From Celeribacter litoreus (GTDB lineage Bacteria; Pseudomonadota; Alphaproteobacteria; Rhodobacterales; Rhodobacteraceae): DNA of 64,000 nt. The stretch lies in NCBI RefSeq assembly GCF_020165855.1, contig NZ_JAIUFY010000005.1:310001-374000 (forward strand). Reading direction: 5' to 3'. The first letter of the stretch is position 1, and each line of letters begins with the position of its first letter. The notes below the pieces were generated by a model. It saw only the letters and a list, made by a program, of their open reading frames with translations. It searched no databases and was not told where the DNA came from. Positions 1 through 8,999 of the stretch are shown here, piece by piece. The position numbers were made by a program, and so were the translations under genes.

Positions 1-586
1 GGAAGGAGTGGTGGATGTTGATGATCATACCGAAGAGCTGGTTGGACAGCTCGTTGGAAATCACCTGCATATAGCGGGCGAGGATCACCAGCTCCGCACC
101 GGTTTCCTGAACGAGAGCGGAGAGCTTTTCTTCCTGCTCTGCTTTGTTCTCTTTGTTCACCGGCCAGCAGTGGAACGGGATACCTTCCTGATCGGCAACT
201 TTGCGGGCGTCTTCATGGTTGGACACGATGGCCACCACTTCTGCATCGAGCCAGCCAGTTTTGATCTGGTAGAGAAGGTGCAGCATCGCGTGGTCGAATT
301 TCGACACCATGATGATGATCTTCGGCTTGCGGGTCTCGTCCTCAACTTTGAGCTTGAGGTTGAAGCGGTCCACAGACGGTTTCAGTGCCAGTTCGATGGC
401 GTCGCGCTCGATGGCCTCCGGGAAGAGGCAGGACATACGCAGGAAGAACTTGTTCGTCTTGCGGTCCCAGAACTGGTTGGACTCAGCGATGTTCGCGCCG
501 CGGGAGGACATTGCGGTGGTGACGGCGGCAACGATGCCCGGCTGGTCGTCACAGGCGATGCGCAGGGTGTAGGAATTGGAGCTCAT
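1..586 (-). CDS. purU: Formyltetrahydrofolate deformylase, C-terminus cut by window edge
   Basis: The enzyme hydrolyses 10-formyl-THF to formate and THF in the cytoplasm. About 195 N-terminal residues are visible (family about 285-290). An ACT-like regulatory domain fills residues 1-80, including CDDQPGIVAAVT and SNQFWDRKTNKFFLRM. The start of the formyltransferase-fold domain follows, with KIIIMVSKFDHAMLHLLY and a stretch around ILARYMQVISNELS; the visible end reads IINIHHSFL, the conserved catalytic NIHHSFLP region. I chose the ATG at 586; an in-frame ATG at 604 is possible, but homologues begin close to 586. It follows etfA by about 40 bases on the same strand, so etfB-etfA-purU looks like one operon. 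In this locus it would recycle THF loaded with C1 units by sarcosine oxidase. Confidence 0.93.
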   Translation of the reverse strand, partial: MSSNSYTLRIACDDQPGIVAAVTTAMSSRGANIAESNQFWDRKTNKFFLRMSCLFPEAIERDAIELALKPSVDRFNLKLKVEDETRKPKIIIMVSKFDHAMLHLLYQIKTGWLDAEVVAIVSNHEDARKVADQEGIPFHCWPVNKENKAEQEEKLSALVQETGAELVILARYMQVISNELSNQLFGMIINIHHSF

Positions 587-624
587 TGGTTTGGTTCCGT
601 TCATAAATGTCTGATGGGTGAGCG

Positions 625-1557
625 TCAGAGTTGACGCTCAAGCTCAGGCACGATCTCGAAGAGATCGCCAACGATGCCGTAGTCGGCCACTTGGAAGATC
701 GGCGCGTCTTCATCGGTGTTGATCGCAACGATGATTTTGCTGTCCTTCATGCCGGCGAGGTGCTGGATCGCACCGGAAATGCCACAGGCGATGTAGAGAT
801 CTGGAGCCACGACTTTACCGGTCTGACCGACCTGAAGATCGTTTGCGGCATAGCCAGCATCCACAGCAGCGCGCGACGCGCCAACGGCGGCACCGAGTTT
901 GTCGGCGAGCGGGGTGATGATCTCGTTGAATTTCTCGTCAGAACCGAGGGCACGGCCACCGGAGACGATGATTTTCGCGGAGTTCAGTTCCGGACGGTCG
1001 CTTTCAGACAGGATGTTCTGAACGAAGCTGGACAGATCGCTGCCCTCAGCCGGTGCATCCACTGAGGAAACCGCAGCGGAGCCACCTTCACCAGCGGCAG
1101 CGAAGCTCGCGGTGCGGACGGTGAGCACTTTGGTTGCATCGGTGGCTTGCACCACTTCGATGGCGTTGCCCGCGTAGATCGGACGTTTGAAGGTATCTGC
1201 AGAGACCACTTCGATCACCTCGGAGACCTGCATCACGTCGAGAAGGGCAGCGACGCGCGGCAGCACGTTTTTGCCTGTCGTGGTGGCCGGTGCGACGATG
1301 GTGTCGTAGTCGCCTGCGAGGGATACGATGAGAGCGGCAGATGCCTCTGCGAGACGCTCGGCGAGTGCATCGCTCTCGGCGACGAGCACTTTGCGCACGC
1401 CTGCGAGTTTCGCGGCGGCCTCAGCGGCAGCAGCGGCGTCTTTGCCCGCGATCAGGATGTCGACGTCACCGCCGATTTGGGACGCTGCGGTCAGGGCCTT
1501 TGCGGTCTGGTCCGACAGGGTCGCGTTGTCATGTTCTGCAAAAAGAAGAGTAGCCAT
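625..1557 (-). CDS. etfA: Electron transfer flavoprotein alpha subunit
   Basis: FAD-carrying subunit of ETF, which shuttles electrons from flavin dehydrogenases to ETF:ubiquinone oxidoreductase. At 310 aa it has normal family length. The N-terminal ETF domain starts [15 protein letters not shown]. The C-terminal FAD domain shows [12 protein letters not shown], then [32 protein letters not shown] and [20 protein letters not shown], all characteristic of EtfA. It lies 20 bases after etfB and before purU on the minus strand. ETF is a general electron carrier; its position next to betaine and sarcosine genes suggests it serves a methylamine-type dehydrogenase such as dimethylglycine dehydrogenase, but that partner is not visible here. 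Confidence 0.96.
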   Translation of the reverse strand: MATLLFAEHDNATLSDQTAKALTAASQIGGDVDILIAGKDAAAAAEAAAKLAGVRKVLVAESDALAERLAEASAALIVSLAGDYDTIVAPATTTGKNVLPRVAALLDVMQVSEVIEVVSADTFKRPIYAGNAIEVVQATDATKVLTVRTASFAAAGEGGSAAVSSVDAPAEGSDLSSFVQNILSESDRPELNSAKIIVSGGRALGSDEKFNEIITPLADKLGAAVGASRAAVDAGYAANDLQVGQTGKVVAPDLYIACGISGAIQHLAGMKDSKIIVAINTDEDAPIFQVADYGIVGDLFEIVPELERQL

Positions 1558-1577
1558 GTTTTCAGTTCCCCTATCGG

Positions 1578-2327
1578 TCAGATGACGCCGGCTTCGTTTT
1601 TGAGCTTTTCGATCAGCTCGGCGGCGGAGGCGACTTTGATACCGGCCTGACGCTGTGCCGGCTCTTCGACGCGCAGCACGTTCAGACGGTTTTCGACGGT
1701 CACGCCGTAATCGGCGGGGGTCTTCTGATCGAGCGGCTTTTTCTTTGCCTTCATGATGTTCGGCAAAGAGGCATAGCGCGGCTCGTTGAGACGCAGGTCG
1801 GCGGTCACGACAGCGGGGAGCTTGATCTCGATGGCTTGAAGGCCGCCGTCCACCTCACGCGTGACTTTCGCGGAACCGTCGCTCAGTTCGACTTCGGAAG
1901 CGAAGGTGCCCTGCGACCAGCCGAGAAGGGCAGAGAGCATCTGACCGGTCTGGTTAGCGTCATCATCAATGGCCTGTTTGCCGAGGATCACGAGACCCGG
2001 CTCTTCCTCAGCAACAACGCCTTTCAGGAGCTTCGCTACCGTCAGCGGCTCGGTCGTGCCATCAACGGTGATGAGAATCGCACGGTCGGCACCCATGGCG
2101 AGCGCGGTGCGCAGAACGTCCTGAGCCTGTGCGGCACCGATGGATACGGCGATGACTTCATCGGCCTTGCCCGCTTCTTTCAGGCGCACGGCCTCTTCGA
2201 CAGCGATCTCGTCGAAGGGATTCATGGACATTTTGACGTTGGCGAGTTCGACACCGGAATTGTCCGCTTTGACACGGATTTTCACATTGTAATCGACCAC
2301 CCGTTTTACAGGAACGAGTACTTTCAT
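1578..2327 (-). CDS. etfB: Electron transfer flavoprotein beta subunit
   Basis: AMP-binding subunit of ETF, 249 aa, starting [20 protein letters not shown]. The start at 2327 is preceded by an AGAGGGAAAA ribosome binding site; the reading frame is open 17 codons further upstream but that part has no ETF similarity. Typical EtfB motifs are visible: [18 protein letters not shown] near residues 40-57, the AMP-loop region around [16 protein letters not shown], and the C-terminal recognition-loop stretch [16 protein letters not shown]. It is the first gene of the etfB-etfA-purU operon and diverges from the GbdR-like regulator. Confidence 0.96.
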   Translation of the reverse strand: MKVLVPVKRVVDYNVKIRVKADNSGVELANVKMSMNPFDEIAVEEAVRLKEAGKADEVIAVSIGAAQAQDVLRTALAMGADRAILITVDGTTEPLTVAKLLKGVVAEEEPGLVILGKQAIDDDANQTGQMLSALLGWSQGTFASEVELSDGSAKVTREVDGGLQAIEIKLPAVVTADLRLNEPRYASLPNIMKAKKKPLDQKTPADYGVTVENRLNVLRVEEPAQRQAGIKVASAAELIEKLKNEAGVI

Positions 2328-2734
2328 TTTTCCCTCTCTGTCGGTCCCAAAAAGCAAAGCCCTTGGGTTAGCCCCCACCGCCGGTGAGGCCTTTGAATTA
2401 TTTTCAAGATTTGGAGAGCAAGGCGTGCGGCAATGCTCCCGTAGGTGTTCCCGTTCTAAACGGGTTTACCCCCAGATGACCGGTTCAGGTGTTGTCGGGA
2501 ATTAGTCAGTCGCATAGGCGTTCGCGAACATTCTGGCAGTGCAGACTGTGACTGTGCGCGAACCCTTTGACCTCCTAGAAGACGATGCAAATCGTCTTTC
2601 CCCACCAGAGAGACCGGGTTTCTGATCGTAGGGAGGAAGATGGCGACTTTTTGCGCCGAAAAATAGAACGATTGCGTCAATGCGAGATTATCGCTACGAC
2701 AGAATGACGTTGTTTCCTGTGTGGAGATGCAAAT
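2328..2734. promoter_or_regulatory. Divergent intergenic region between etfB and the GbdR-like regulator
   Basis: About 400 bases with no convincing gene. It must hold the promoters of etfB (minus) and of the regulator (plus). Three symmetric elements are visible: CCCGTT-CTA-AACGGG at 2450-2464; the 10-base palindrome GTTCGCGAAC at 2520-2529; and AAGACGAT-GCAA-ATCGTCTT at 2579-2598, a perfect 8-bp stem. The last could be an RNA hairpin or an operator. Which of them binds the neighbouring AraC-family protein cannot be told from sequence alone. Confidence 0.5.
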
Positions 2735-3817
2735 ATGACGGCTCCATCTGCTCAAGACACTTCTGGTCGGGACACATCCGGAGTCGCCCGCCCGACCACC
2801 TCATTGCGGGCTCAAAAGCCACGCACAGAAGGGCCACGCCTGTCCGTCGGCTTCATTCTCGCGCGACGATTTACGCTCTGCGCCTTCGCGAATTTCGTCG
2901 ATGTCCTGCGTCTGGCGGCGGATGAGGGCGACCGGAGTCGGCCTATCCTTTGCGACTGGACGGTCCTATCCGATACCATGGATCCGGTCGTCTCCAGTTG
3001 TGGTATCAGCGTCCAGCCAAAGGAGCGCCTCGGCGATCCGCGCCGTTTCGACTACATCGTCGTTGTGGGCGGTTTGATGGATGAAACGCCGTCTCTGAGT
3101 CAGGCCTATCACCGGTATCTTCACCAAGCCGCCGAAGCCAACATTCCTCTGGTCGGGATTTGCACCGGCGCGTTCTTCTTGCACCAAGCCGGGCTCTTGG
3201 ACGGGTATAAGTGTTGTGTGAGCTGGTTCCATCACTCTGATTTCCTTGAACAGTTCGAGGGGCTCAACCCAGTGGCGGATCAGATCTTCGTGGTGGACCG
3301 CGACCGGCTCACTTGTTCCGGTGGTGTGAGCTCCGCGCATCTCGCGGCGCACCTCATCGACAAACATGTCGGGCGCGCGCAGGCGAGCAAGAGCCTGCAC
3401 ATCATGATCATTGACGATGCGCTTCAAGCCGACAAACCACAGCCCGGGCTTCCGCTTGATCTCAAGACGCAGGACCCCATCGTCCAGCGTGCGCTTCTGC
3501 TCATGCAGCAGAACATCGACACACCGATTTCCGTGCAGGACATTGCGCACCGCATGGGCAACAGTAAGCGTCAGATCGAAAGACACTTTCGGATGGCGCT
3601 CAACACCTCGCCACAAGCGGCCTTCCTCGACATGCGGCTCGATTTCGCGAAACACCTCGTCGAGAAGACGCAAAAGTCCGTCGCGCAGATCGCGGTCGAC
3701 AGTGGATTCTGTGATTCTTCGCACCTGAGTCGCATGTTCCGGCGCAAATATGGTGTGACACCGCAGTCATTTCGACAAACTTCCCCTACGGAAGTTTCCG
3801 ACTTGCCCTCAAATTGA
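2735..3817 (+). CDS. GbdR-like transcriptional activator (AraC family with DJ-1/PfpI-like domain)
   Basis: 360 aa, close to the length of Pseudomonas GbdR. Residues about 45-220 form a GATase1/DJ-1-like sensor domain, with the nucleophile-elbow region VGICTGAFFLHQAGLLDG and VSWFHHSDFLEQF. Residues about 255-350 form an AraC HTH pair: ISVQDIAHRMGNSKRQIERH and SVAQIAVDSGFCDSSHLSRM, then FRRKYGVTP. In the established family, GbdR senses glycine betaine or dimethylglycine and activates gbc, dgc and sox genes; this is inferred here from architecture and from the surrounding catabolic genes. TGGAG precedes the start. It sits divergent to etfB and 200 bases before an ABC transporter operon. An L-carnitine regulator of the same architecture is the main alternative. 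Confidence 0.85.
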   Translation: MTAPSAQDTSGRDTSGVARPTTSLRAQKPRTEGPRLSVGFILARRFTLCAFANFVDVLRLAADEGDRSRPILCDWTVLSDTMDPVVSSCGISVQPKERLGDPRRFDYIVVVGGLMDETPSLSQAYHRYLHQAAEANIPLVGICTGAFFLHQAGLLDGYKCCVSWFHHSDFLEQFEGLNPVADQIFVVDRDRLTCSGGVSSAHLAAHLIDKHVGRAQASKSLHIMIIDDALQADKPQPGLPLDLKTQDPIVQRALLLMQQNIDTPISVQDIAHRMGNSKRQIERHFRMALNTSPQAAFLDMRLDFAKHLVEKTQKSVAQIAVDSGFCDSSHLSRMFRRKYGVTPQSFRQTSPTEVSDLPSN

Positions 3818-3834
3818 GCGCAAAATTTATGTAA

Positions 3835-3864
3835 ATTGGCATTTGTGCATATATAATTGCCAAT
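3835..3864. promoter_or_regulatory. Inverted repeat upstream of the ABC transporter operon
   Basis: ATTGGCA at 3835-3841 and TGCCAAT at 3858-3864 form a perfect 7-bp inverted repeat around an AT-rich 16-base centre. It lies about 170 bases before the transporter ATPase start and just after the regulator stop. The geometry fits a dimeric regulator site or part of a promoter region; no T-tract follows, so it is unlikely to be an intrinsic terminator. Confidence 0.4.
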
Positions 3865-4033
3865 GTGTGAATTGCTGCCGTCGCCATCTTCGCGAGCGCC
3901 GCAGTTTTTCCTGTTGAATGACGCATTCATTCTGCCAGCAAAATTTCCCTCTACAGATACTCCCCGAAAATCTCAGCCACACCGCAAAACGCAGGGTGGC
4001 TTAACAATAAAAAGCTCAGGGAGAGTTTGGGTC

Positions 4034-5134
4034 ATGGTGGGATCCCGCGACGACGCGTTCGTGTCTTTCGAACATGTACAGAAAAGCTACGACGGCGAGA
4101 CCCTCGTGGTGAAAGACCTCAATCTGCAACTGGCCAAGGGCGAATTCCTGACCATGCTCGGGCCGTCGGGGTCCGGCAAGACCACCTGCCTCATGATGCT
4201 GGCAGGGTTCGAGACCGCCACCCACGGTGAGATTCGTCTCGACGGCAAACCGATCAACCAAGTGCCGCCGCACAAACGTGGCATCGGCATGGTGTTCCAG
4301 AACTATGCGCTCTTCCCGCACATGACCGTTGGTGAGAACCTGTCTTTCCCGCTCGAAGTGCGCGGCATGGGCAAGTCCGAGCGTGAAGCGAAAATCAAAC
4401 GCGCGCTCGATATGGTGCAGATGGGCGCCTTCGCGAACCGTCGTCCGGCACAGATGTCCGGTGGTCAGCAACAGCGGATCGCACTGGCCCGTGCGCTCGT
4501 GTTTGATCCAAAACTCGTCCTTATGGACGAACCGCTCGGCGCGCTCGACAAACAGCTTCGCGAACACATGCAGTTCGAGATCAAGCACCTCCACGAAAGC
4601 CTCGGCATCACTGTTGTATACGTGACCCACGATCAGGGCGAGGCATTGACCATGTCCGACCGCGTGGCCGTGTTCAACGATGGCCGTATCCAACAGCTCG
4701 CGCCGCCCGCCGAACTTTACGAGCGTCCGCAGAACAGCTTCGTCGCGGGCTTCATCGGCGAGAACAACAAGCTCGCCGGTGTGATTGAGGACATCGATGG
4801 CGACCGCGCCGTGGTGCGTCTCGAGAACGGTGAGCAGATTGATGCAACGGCAGTGAACGTAAAAGAGAAGGGCGAAAAGACCCTCGTTTCCATCCGTCCT
4901 GAGCGCGTCGAGTTCAAACCGGACCTGATCCCGGCCGGTTCCCACACCATCGACGCCCAGATTCTCGAGATCATTTACATGGGCGACATCCTGCGCGCCC
5001 GCATGCGCGTCGCCGGTAATGACGAGTTCGTCATGAAGTACCGCAACACGATCGACCAGACCCAGCTGACGCCGGGCCAGCATATCCGCATCGGTTGGAA
5101 CCCGCTCGACGCGCGCGCGCTCGACATGATCTGA
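4034..5134 (+). CDS. ABC transporter ATP-binding protein, spermidine/putrescine (PotA) type
   Basis: 366 aa ATPase that powers import by the next three genes. Walker A is GPSGSGKT at residues 43-50; Q-loop QNYALFPHMTV; signature MSGGQQQRIALARAL; Walker B LVLMDEPLGALD; H-loop VTHDQGEAL. A TOBE domain follows from about residue 290 (VSIRPERVEFKP). The start at 4034 has AGGGAGAG just upstream; the longer open frame from 3857 is not protein-like. The operon order is ATPase, binding protein, two permeases. The substrate is not readable from sequence; the setting makes a quaternary amine or related osmolyte plausible, and polyamines remain possible. Confidence 0.93.
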   Translation: MVGSRDDAFVSFEHVQKSYDGETLVVKDLNLQLAKGEFLTMLGPSGSGKTTCLMMLAGFETATHGEIRLDGKPINQVPPHKRGIGMVFQNYALFPHMTVGENLSFPLEVRGMGKSEREAKIKRALDMVQMGAFANRRPAQMSGGQQQRIALARALVFDPKLVLMDEPLGALDKQLREHMQFEIKHLHESLGITVVYVTHDQGEALTMSDRVAVFNDGRIQQLAPPAELYERPQNSFVAGFIGENNKLAGVIEDIDGDRAVVRLENGEQIDATAVNVKEKGEKTLVSIRPERVEFKPDLIPAGSHTIDAQILEIIYMGDILRARMRVAGNDEFVMKYRNTIDQTQLTPGQHIRIGWNPLDARALDMI

Positions 5135-5142
5135 GTTTTCTT

Positions 5143-5167
5143 CGCTCCGGCTTTCGGGACCGGAGCG
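5143..5167 (+). terminator. Intercistronic hairpin between ATPase and binding-protein genes
   Basis: CGCTCCGG (5143-5150) pairs perfectly with CCGGAGCG (5160-5167) around a 9-base loop. There is no T-run, so it more likely stabilises or processes the mRNA ends, or partly attenuates, than terminates fully. Such hairpins are common next to binding-protein genes that need higher expression. Confidence 0.55.
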
Positions 5168-5227
5168 AGGCACTACAAGCACGGCTTGAACCCGTGCGAA
5201 TTATCCTGATCCAACATGGAGAAAATC

Positions 5228-6313
5228 ATGAACAAGAAGACCCTTTTTGCCCTGACCACGGCACTCGGTGGCCTCGCGCTTCCGGCTCTCGCCGATGACA
5301 TCACCATCATGAGCTGGGGCGGGTCCTACGCCGCGGCTGAAAACGAAGCGTCTTACAAGCCGTTCACCGCAGCAACCGGCATCGGCGTCGTTTCTGTGGA
5401 TGCAGACAACCCTGCAACCCCGGTGAAAGCTCAGGTAGATGCCGGCAACGTGACCACCGACGTCGCTCTGTTCCTCCTCTCCGACGCCGTGCGTCTGTGT
5501 GATGAAGGCCAGCTGATGCCGATCGATCCGACTGTTCTTCCGGCTGGCGTCGATGGCACCCCGGCTGTGGACGACTTTATCGAAGGCACCCTCACCGAGT
5601 GCATGATCCCGAACGACATCTACGCAACTGCAGTTGCCTATGATGCGTCCCAGTTCGCTGAAGGCGCGGCACCGTCCTCCATCGCCGACTTCTTTGACAC
5701 CGAGAAATTCCCGGGCAAACGCGGCGTTCTCAAGAGCCCGAAAGTGGTTCTGGAAATGGCTCTGATGGCTGATGGCGTTCCTGCTTCCGAGGTTTACGAC
5801 GTGCTCGACACCGACGAAGGTGTGGATCGCGCTTTCGCGAAACTCGACAGCATCAAAGACGACGCAATCTACTGGGAAGCTGGCGCACAACCGCCGCAAC
5901 TTCTCGCTGACGGTGAAGTCGTCATGACCATGTCCTACAACGGCCGTATCTTCAACGCCGCCGTCAACGAAGGCAAACCGTTCGAAGTTCTCTGGGACGG
6001 TCAGGTCTTTGAGTGGGAAGGCTACGTGATCCCGGAAGGTGCTCCGAACGCAGAAGCTGCGCTTGAGTTCATCAAGTTCGCGACCATGTCCGAGCAATCT
6101 GCTCACTTTTCCGAGCGCATCTCCTACGGTACGCCGCGTAAATCCGCTGCTCCGCTCGTGGGCAACGTGCACGGCACCGATATCCCGATGGCGCCGAACC
6201 TGCCGACCTACCCGGACAACATGACCAACGCTCTGGCGTCCTCCGCTGATTTCTGGGTGGACCGCGAAACCGAACTCGGCGAGCGCTTCAACGCGTGGCT
6301 TCTGGCCAACTAA
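5228..6313 (+). CDS. Periplasmic solute-binding protein, PotD/PotF type
   Basis: 361 aa including a Sec signal peptide (MNKKTLFALTTALGGLALPALA, cleavage predicted after ALA near residue 22). The mature protein starts DDITIMSWGGSYAAA, the usual beginning of polyamine-type binding proteins (extracellular solute-binding family 1/8). The ATG at 5228 is preferred over 5216 because GGAG lies between them at proper spacing. Two cysteines (in RLCDEGQ and LTECMIP) could form a disulfide. It lies between the ATPase and the permeases and is flanked by hairpins on both sides. Ligand unknown; a choline-pathway compound would fit the context. Confidence 0.92.
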   Translation: MNKKTLFALTTALGGLALPALADDITIMSWGGSYAAAENEASYKPFTAATGIGVVSVDADNPATPVKAQVDAGNVTTDVALFLLSDAVRLCDEGQLMPIDPTVLPAGVDGTPAVDDFIEGTLTECMIPNDIYATAVAYDASQFAEGAAPSSIADFFDTEKFPGKRGVLKSPKVVLEMALMADGVPASEVYDVLDTDEGVDRAFAKLDSIKDDAIYWEAGAQPPQLLADGEVVMTMSYNGRIFNAAVNEGKPFEVLWDGQVFEWEGYVIPEGAPNAEAALEFIKFATMSEQSAHFSERISYGTPRKSAAPLVGNVHGTDIPMAPNLPTYPDNMTNALASSADFWVDRETELGERFNAWLLAN

Positions 6314-6337
6314 TCCCCTCACGGGATTGGAAAAAAA

Positions 6338-6408
6338 CTGCCGGGTACTCCGTCCCCTTGTGCCCGGCAGACCGGCGAAAGAGCTTTTACCTCTGCTTTT
6401 TCGCCGGT
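6338..6408 (+). terminator. Two tandem hairpins after the binding-protein gene
   Basis: CTGCCGGG (6338-6345) pairs with CCCGGCAG (6363-6370), followed at once by ACCGGCGAAA (6371-6380) pairing with TTTCGCCGGT (6399-6408). Both stems are perfect. The second is followed by CCCC rather than a T-run, so partial termination or 3'-end protection of the binding-protein message is the likely role, giving it excess over the permeases. Confidence 0.6.
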
Positions 6409-6535
6409 CCCCTGAATTCTGACGCGTGTTCCGACACGCACGTCAACAGGTTGCACGGTCTGCGACCGTGCAGCTTTGGCACCCAAAGAATAATAGGCCG
6501 GGAAAAGCCAGGCCCAATGAACGATAGGATAGAGG

Positions 6536-7783
6536 ATGTCTGACGTTGCTTCTCAGTTGACCACCGCGGATGGGCGCCCGCTCAAGGCCGCGCTGGCGTC
6601 GGCTCAGGCCCGGGCAAAACGCCGCGCGTTTTTTCTGGTGCTGCCCCTTTTGCTGTTCATTCTGATCACCTTCGCTGTGCCGATCGGTCAGATGCTTCAG
6701 CGTTCGGTTTATAACGATCAGTTCTCCAAATCCGTTCCGGCCCTGACGCAGTGGTTCGCCGAGAACCCCAAAGGCAGCGCGCCGGATGAAGCGGCTTTTA
6801 CCGCGCTGGCGTCTGATCTTTTGCTCATGAAAGAGACGCGCGCCGCAGGTGATGCAGGAACACGGATCAACTATGTGGTTTCTGGCACGCGGTCGATGTT
6901 CACGAAAGCCGCCCGTGGCGCTGACAAGCTCGAGCCGCCCTACATGGAGACATTCCTCGATCTCGACGAGGATTGGGATGAGCCGCAGATCTGGAACGCA
7001 ATGCGCTCTGCCGCGAGCCCTTGGACGCTCGACTTCTATACCATCGCCTTTGACCTCGAACGCGATGCGGACGGCAAGCTGCAAAAGGTGGATGAGAACC
7101 AGCGCGTCTATTTCCGCCTCTATATCCGGACCTTTGTCCTTGCGAGCGTAATCACCGCGATCTGTCTCGTCCTCGCATTCCCGATTGCCCATCTGCTCGC
7201 GACGCTGCCGATGGCGAAGGCGAACCTCCTGATGATCCTCGTTCTTCTGCCGTTCTGGACTTCGCTTCTCGTGCGAACAACGAGTTGGATTGTGCTCTTG
7301 CAAGGGCAGGGCGTCATTAACTCCGTCCTCGTCGCCCTCGGAATTATCAGCGATGATGGCCGGATCCAGATGATCTACAACCAGACCGGCACGATCATCG
7401 CTATGGTCCACATCCTGCTGCCATTCATGGTGCTGCCGCTCTATTCCGTCATGCGTGTTATCCCTGTGAGCTACACCCGTGCCGCGCGCTCCCTCGGTGC
7501 GACGAGCTGGACAACCTTCCGCCGCATCTACCTGCCGCAGACCATTCCCGGCATTGGTGCTGGTGTGCTGTTGGTCTTCATCCTCGCGGTTGGTTACTAC
7601 ATCACTCCGGCGCTCGTCGGTGGTGCGGATGGTCAGCTGTTCTCGAACATGGTGCAGTTCCACATGACCAAAGCAAACTGGTCGATGGCGGCCGCTCTGG
7701 CGACCATGCTTCTGGTCGGCGTGCTCGTCCTCTACTGGCTCTACGATCGCCTGATCGGCATCGACAAACTGAAACTCGGTTAA
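6536..7783 (+). CDS. ABC transporter permease 1 (PotB type) with long periplasmic insertion
   Basis: 415 aa, much longer than classical PotB (about 285). After a first membrane segment (AFFLVLPLLLFILITFAVPI, near residue 35-55) comes roughly 140 hydrophilic residues before the second membrane segment (TFVLASVITAICLVLAFPI). The rest is the normal inner-membrane permease domain, with five more membrane segments and the cytoplasmic EAA-like loop around AARSLGATSWTTFRRIYLPQ that contacts the ATPase. The start has AGAGG close upstream. It is followed 12 bases later by permease 2. Confidence 0.9.
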   Translation: MSDVASQLTTADGRPLKAALASAQARAKRRAFFLVLPLLLFILITFAVPIGQMLQRSVYNDQFSKSVPALTQWFAENPKGSAPDEAAFTALASDLLLMKETRAAGDAGTRINYVVSGTRSMFTKAARGADKLEPPYMETFLDLDEDWDEPQIWNAMRSAASPWTLDFYTIAFDLERDADGKLQKVDENQRVYFRLYIRTFVLASVITAICLVLAFPIAHLLATLPMAKANLLMILVLLPFWTSLLVRTTSWIVLLQGQGVINSVLVALGIISDDGRIQMIYNQTGTIIAMVHILLPFMVLPLYSVMRVIPVSYTRAARSLGATSWTTFRRIYLPQTIPGIGAGVLLVFILAVGYYITPALVGGADGQLFSNMVQFHMTKANWSMAAALATMLLVGVLVLYWLYDRLIGIDKLKLG

Positions 7784-7795
7784 GGAGAAAGACGA

Positions 7796-8734
7796 ATGGC
7801 TCTGCCTAGCTACGCTTCCCCGCTCGAACGCGCCTGGCACTACGCATATCTGGTGATCTGCGCCATGGTGTTCTTTTTCCTCATCGCGCCGATCCTCGTG
7901 ATTGTCCCGCTGTCGTTCAACGCGGAACCCTACTTCACCTACACGGAGAAGATGCTCAGCCTCGACTCCGAAGGCTACAGTATGCGCTGGTATGACTCGC
8001 TTTTGACCACGGGCATGCAAGCCGCTGAAGCGGTGCGCGACGGCGCATGGTGGTCCGACCTGTGGCACAATGCCGACTGGGTGAAAGCCGCGAAGAACTC
8101 CGTGATCATCGGGTTCTGGGCGACGATCCTGTCTACAGTTCTCGGAACGCTGGCCGCGCTTGGCCTTGCACGTCCCGAAATGCCGTGGCGCCGGACCATT
8201 ATGGCGATCCTGATCAGCCCGATGATCGTGCCGATCATCATCGTCGCGACGGGGATGTTCTTCTTCTACTCCAACCCCTGCGCCATCGTTGGTCTCGAAT
8301 GCGGTCGTCTGACCTCCACCTACACTGGTGTCATTCTGGCCCACGGTGCACTGGGTATTCCCTTCGTGATCATCACTGTGACGGCGACGATGTCGGGCTT
8401 TGACCAGTCCCTGATCCGCGCCTCTGCGAGCCTCGGTGCCAACCCGCGCCGCACGTTCTTCAAGGTGGTGATGCCGCTCATCCTTCCGGGCGTCATTTCG
8501 GGTGGCCTGTTCGCATTCGTGACCTCCTTCGACGAAGTGGTTGCCGTGCTCTTCATCGCAGGTCCGGATCAACAGACGATCCCGCGTGAAATGTGGAGCG
8601 GTATCCGCGAGCAGATCAGCCCAGCGATCCTCGCTGTTGCGACGATCCTCGTGGTGATCTCCATCGCGCTGTTGACCACGGTCGAATTGCTGCGTCGCCG
8701 GTCGGAACGTCTCCGCGGAGTGGCTGCGCACTAA
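7796..8734 (+). CDS. ABC transporter permease 2 (PotC type)
   Basis: 312 aa, with AAGGAG eight bases before the ATG. The first membrane segment (VICAMVFFFLIAPILVIVPL) is followed by about 75 hydrophilic residues containing FTYTEKMLSLDSEGYSMRWY, then five further membrane segments. The EAA-like loop is around RASASLGANPRRTFFKVVMP, with FVTSFDEVVAVLF near the C-terminus, typical of PotC. It is the last gene of the four-gene importer operon, followed by a strong terminator at 8775-8805. Confidence 0.92.
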   Translation: MALPSYASPLERAWHYAYLVICAMVFFFLIAPILVIVPLSFNAEPYFTYTEKMLSLDSEGYSMRWYDSLLTTGMQAAEAVRDGAWWSDLWHNADWVKAAKNSVIIGFWATILSTVLGTLAALGLARPEMPWRRTIMAILISPMIVPIIIVATGMFFFYSNPCAIVGLECGRLTSTYTGVILAHGALGIPFVIITVTATMSGFDQSLIRASASLGANPRRTFFKVVMPLILPGVISGGLFAFVTSFDEVVAVLFIAGPDQQTIPREMWSGIREQISPAILAVATILVVISIALLTTVELLRRRSERLRGVAAH

Positions 8735-8774
8735 GCGCGACACCTTCTCAGACCTAGTGACCTCAAATCTGATG

Positions 8775-8805
8775 CGCGCCTTCCCGCCGAGGAGGGCGCG
8801 TTTTT
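8775..8805 (+). terminator. Rho-independent terminator of the ABC transporter operon
   Basis: CGCGCCTTCC (8775-8784) and GGAGGGCGCG (8791-8800) form a 10-bp stem with one G-T pair and a 6-base loop, followed by TTTTT at 8801-8805. It separates the transporter operon from fdhA, which therefore needs its own promoter. Confidence 0.85.
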
Positions 8806-8889
8806 CAATGTGGCGCAGATGTTCTGCCGTTTTGCCTCATCTCTACACGCGTCGAACGAGGCGGCGCTGTCTCCTGTTTGAACGCACTT

Positions 8890-8909
8890 CCGCATCGCGG
8901 GAGATGCGG
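8890..8909. promoter_or_regulatory. Inverted repeat in the fdhA leader
   Basis: CCGCATC (8890-8896) and GATGCGG (8903-8909) form a perfect 7-bp repeat about 90 bases before the fdhA start. It lies in the short stretch between the upstream terminator and fdhA that must hold the fdhA promoter. It could be a regulator site or a leader hairpin; nothing in the sequence decides between these. Confidence 0.35.
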
Positions 8910-8999
8910 CGTGATCCGTGCCGGGAGGACGGCTGGATCAGCGAAACACACAAAACAGACCGTGCGGAGCCGATCCCCGCGGCAATTGGGAGGAAAATC

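Noticed and set aside
2520-2529. Palindrome GTTCGCGAAC as the GbdR-like operator.
   Set aside because: AraC-family sites are usually direct repeats, and the element was not found upstream of the other pathway operons.
6443-8743. A 766-codon minus-strand open frame opposite the ABC permeases.
   Set aside because: Its composition is rich in His, Arg, Asp and Gln, typical of antisense frames in high-GC coding DNA; the plus-strand permeases have ribosome sites, membrane segments and family motifs.
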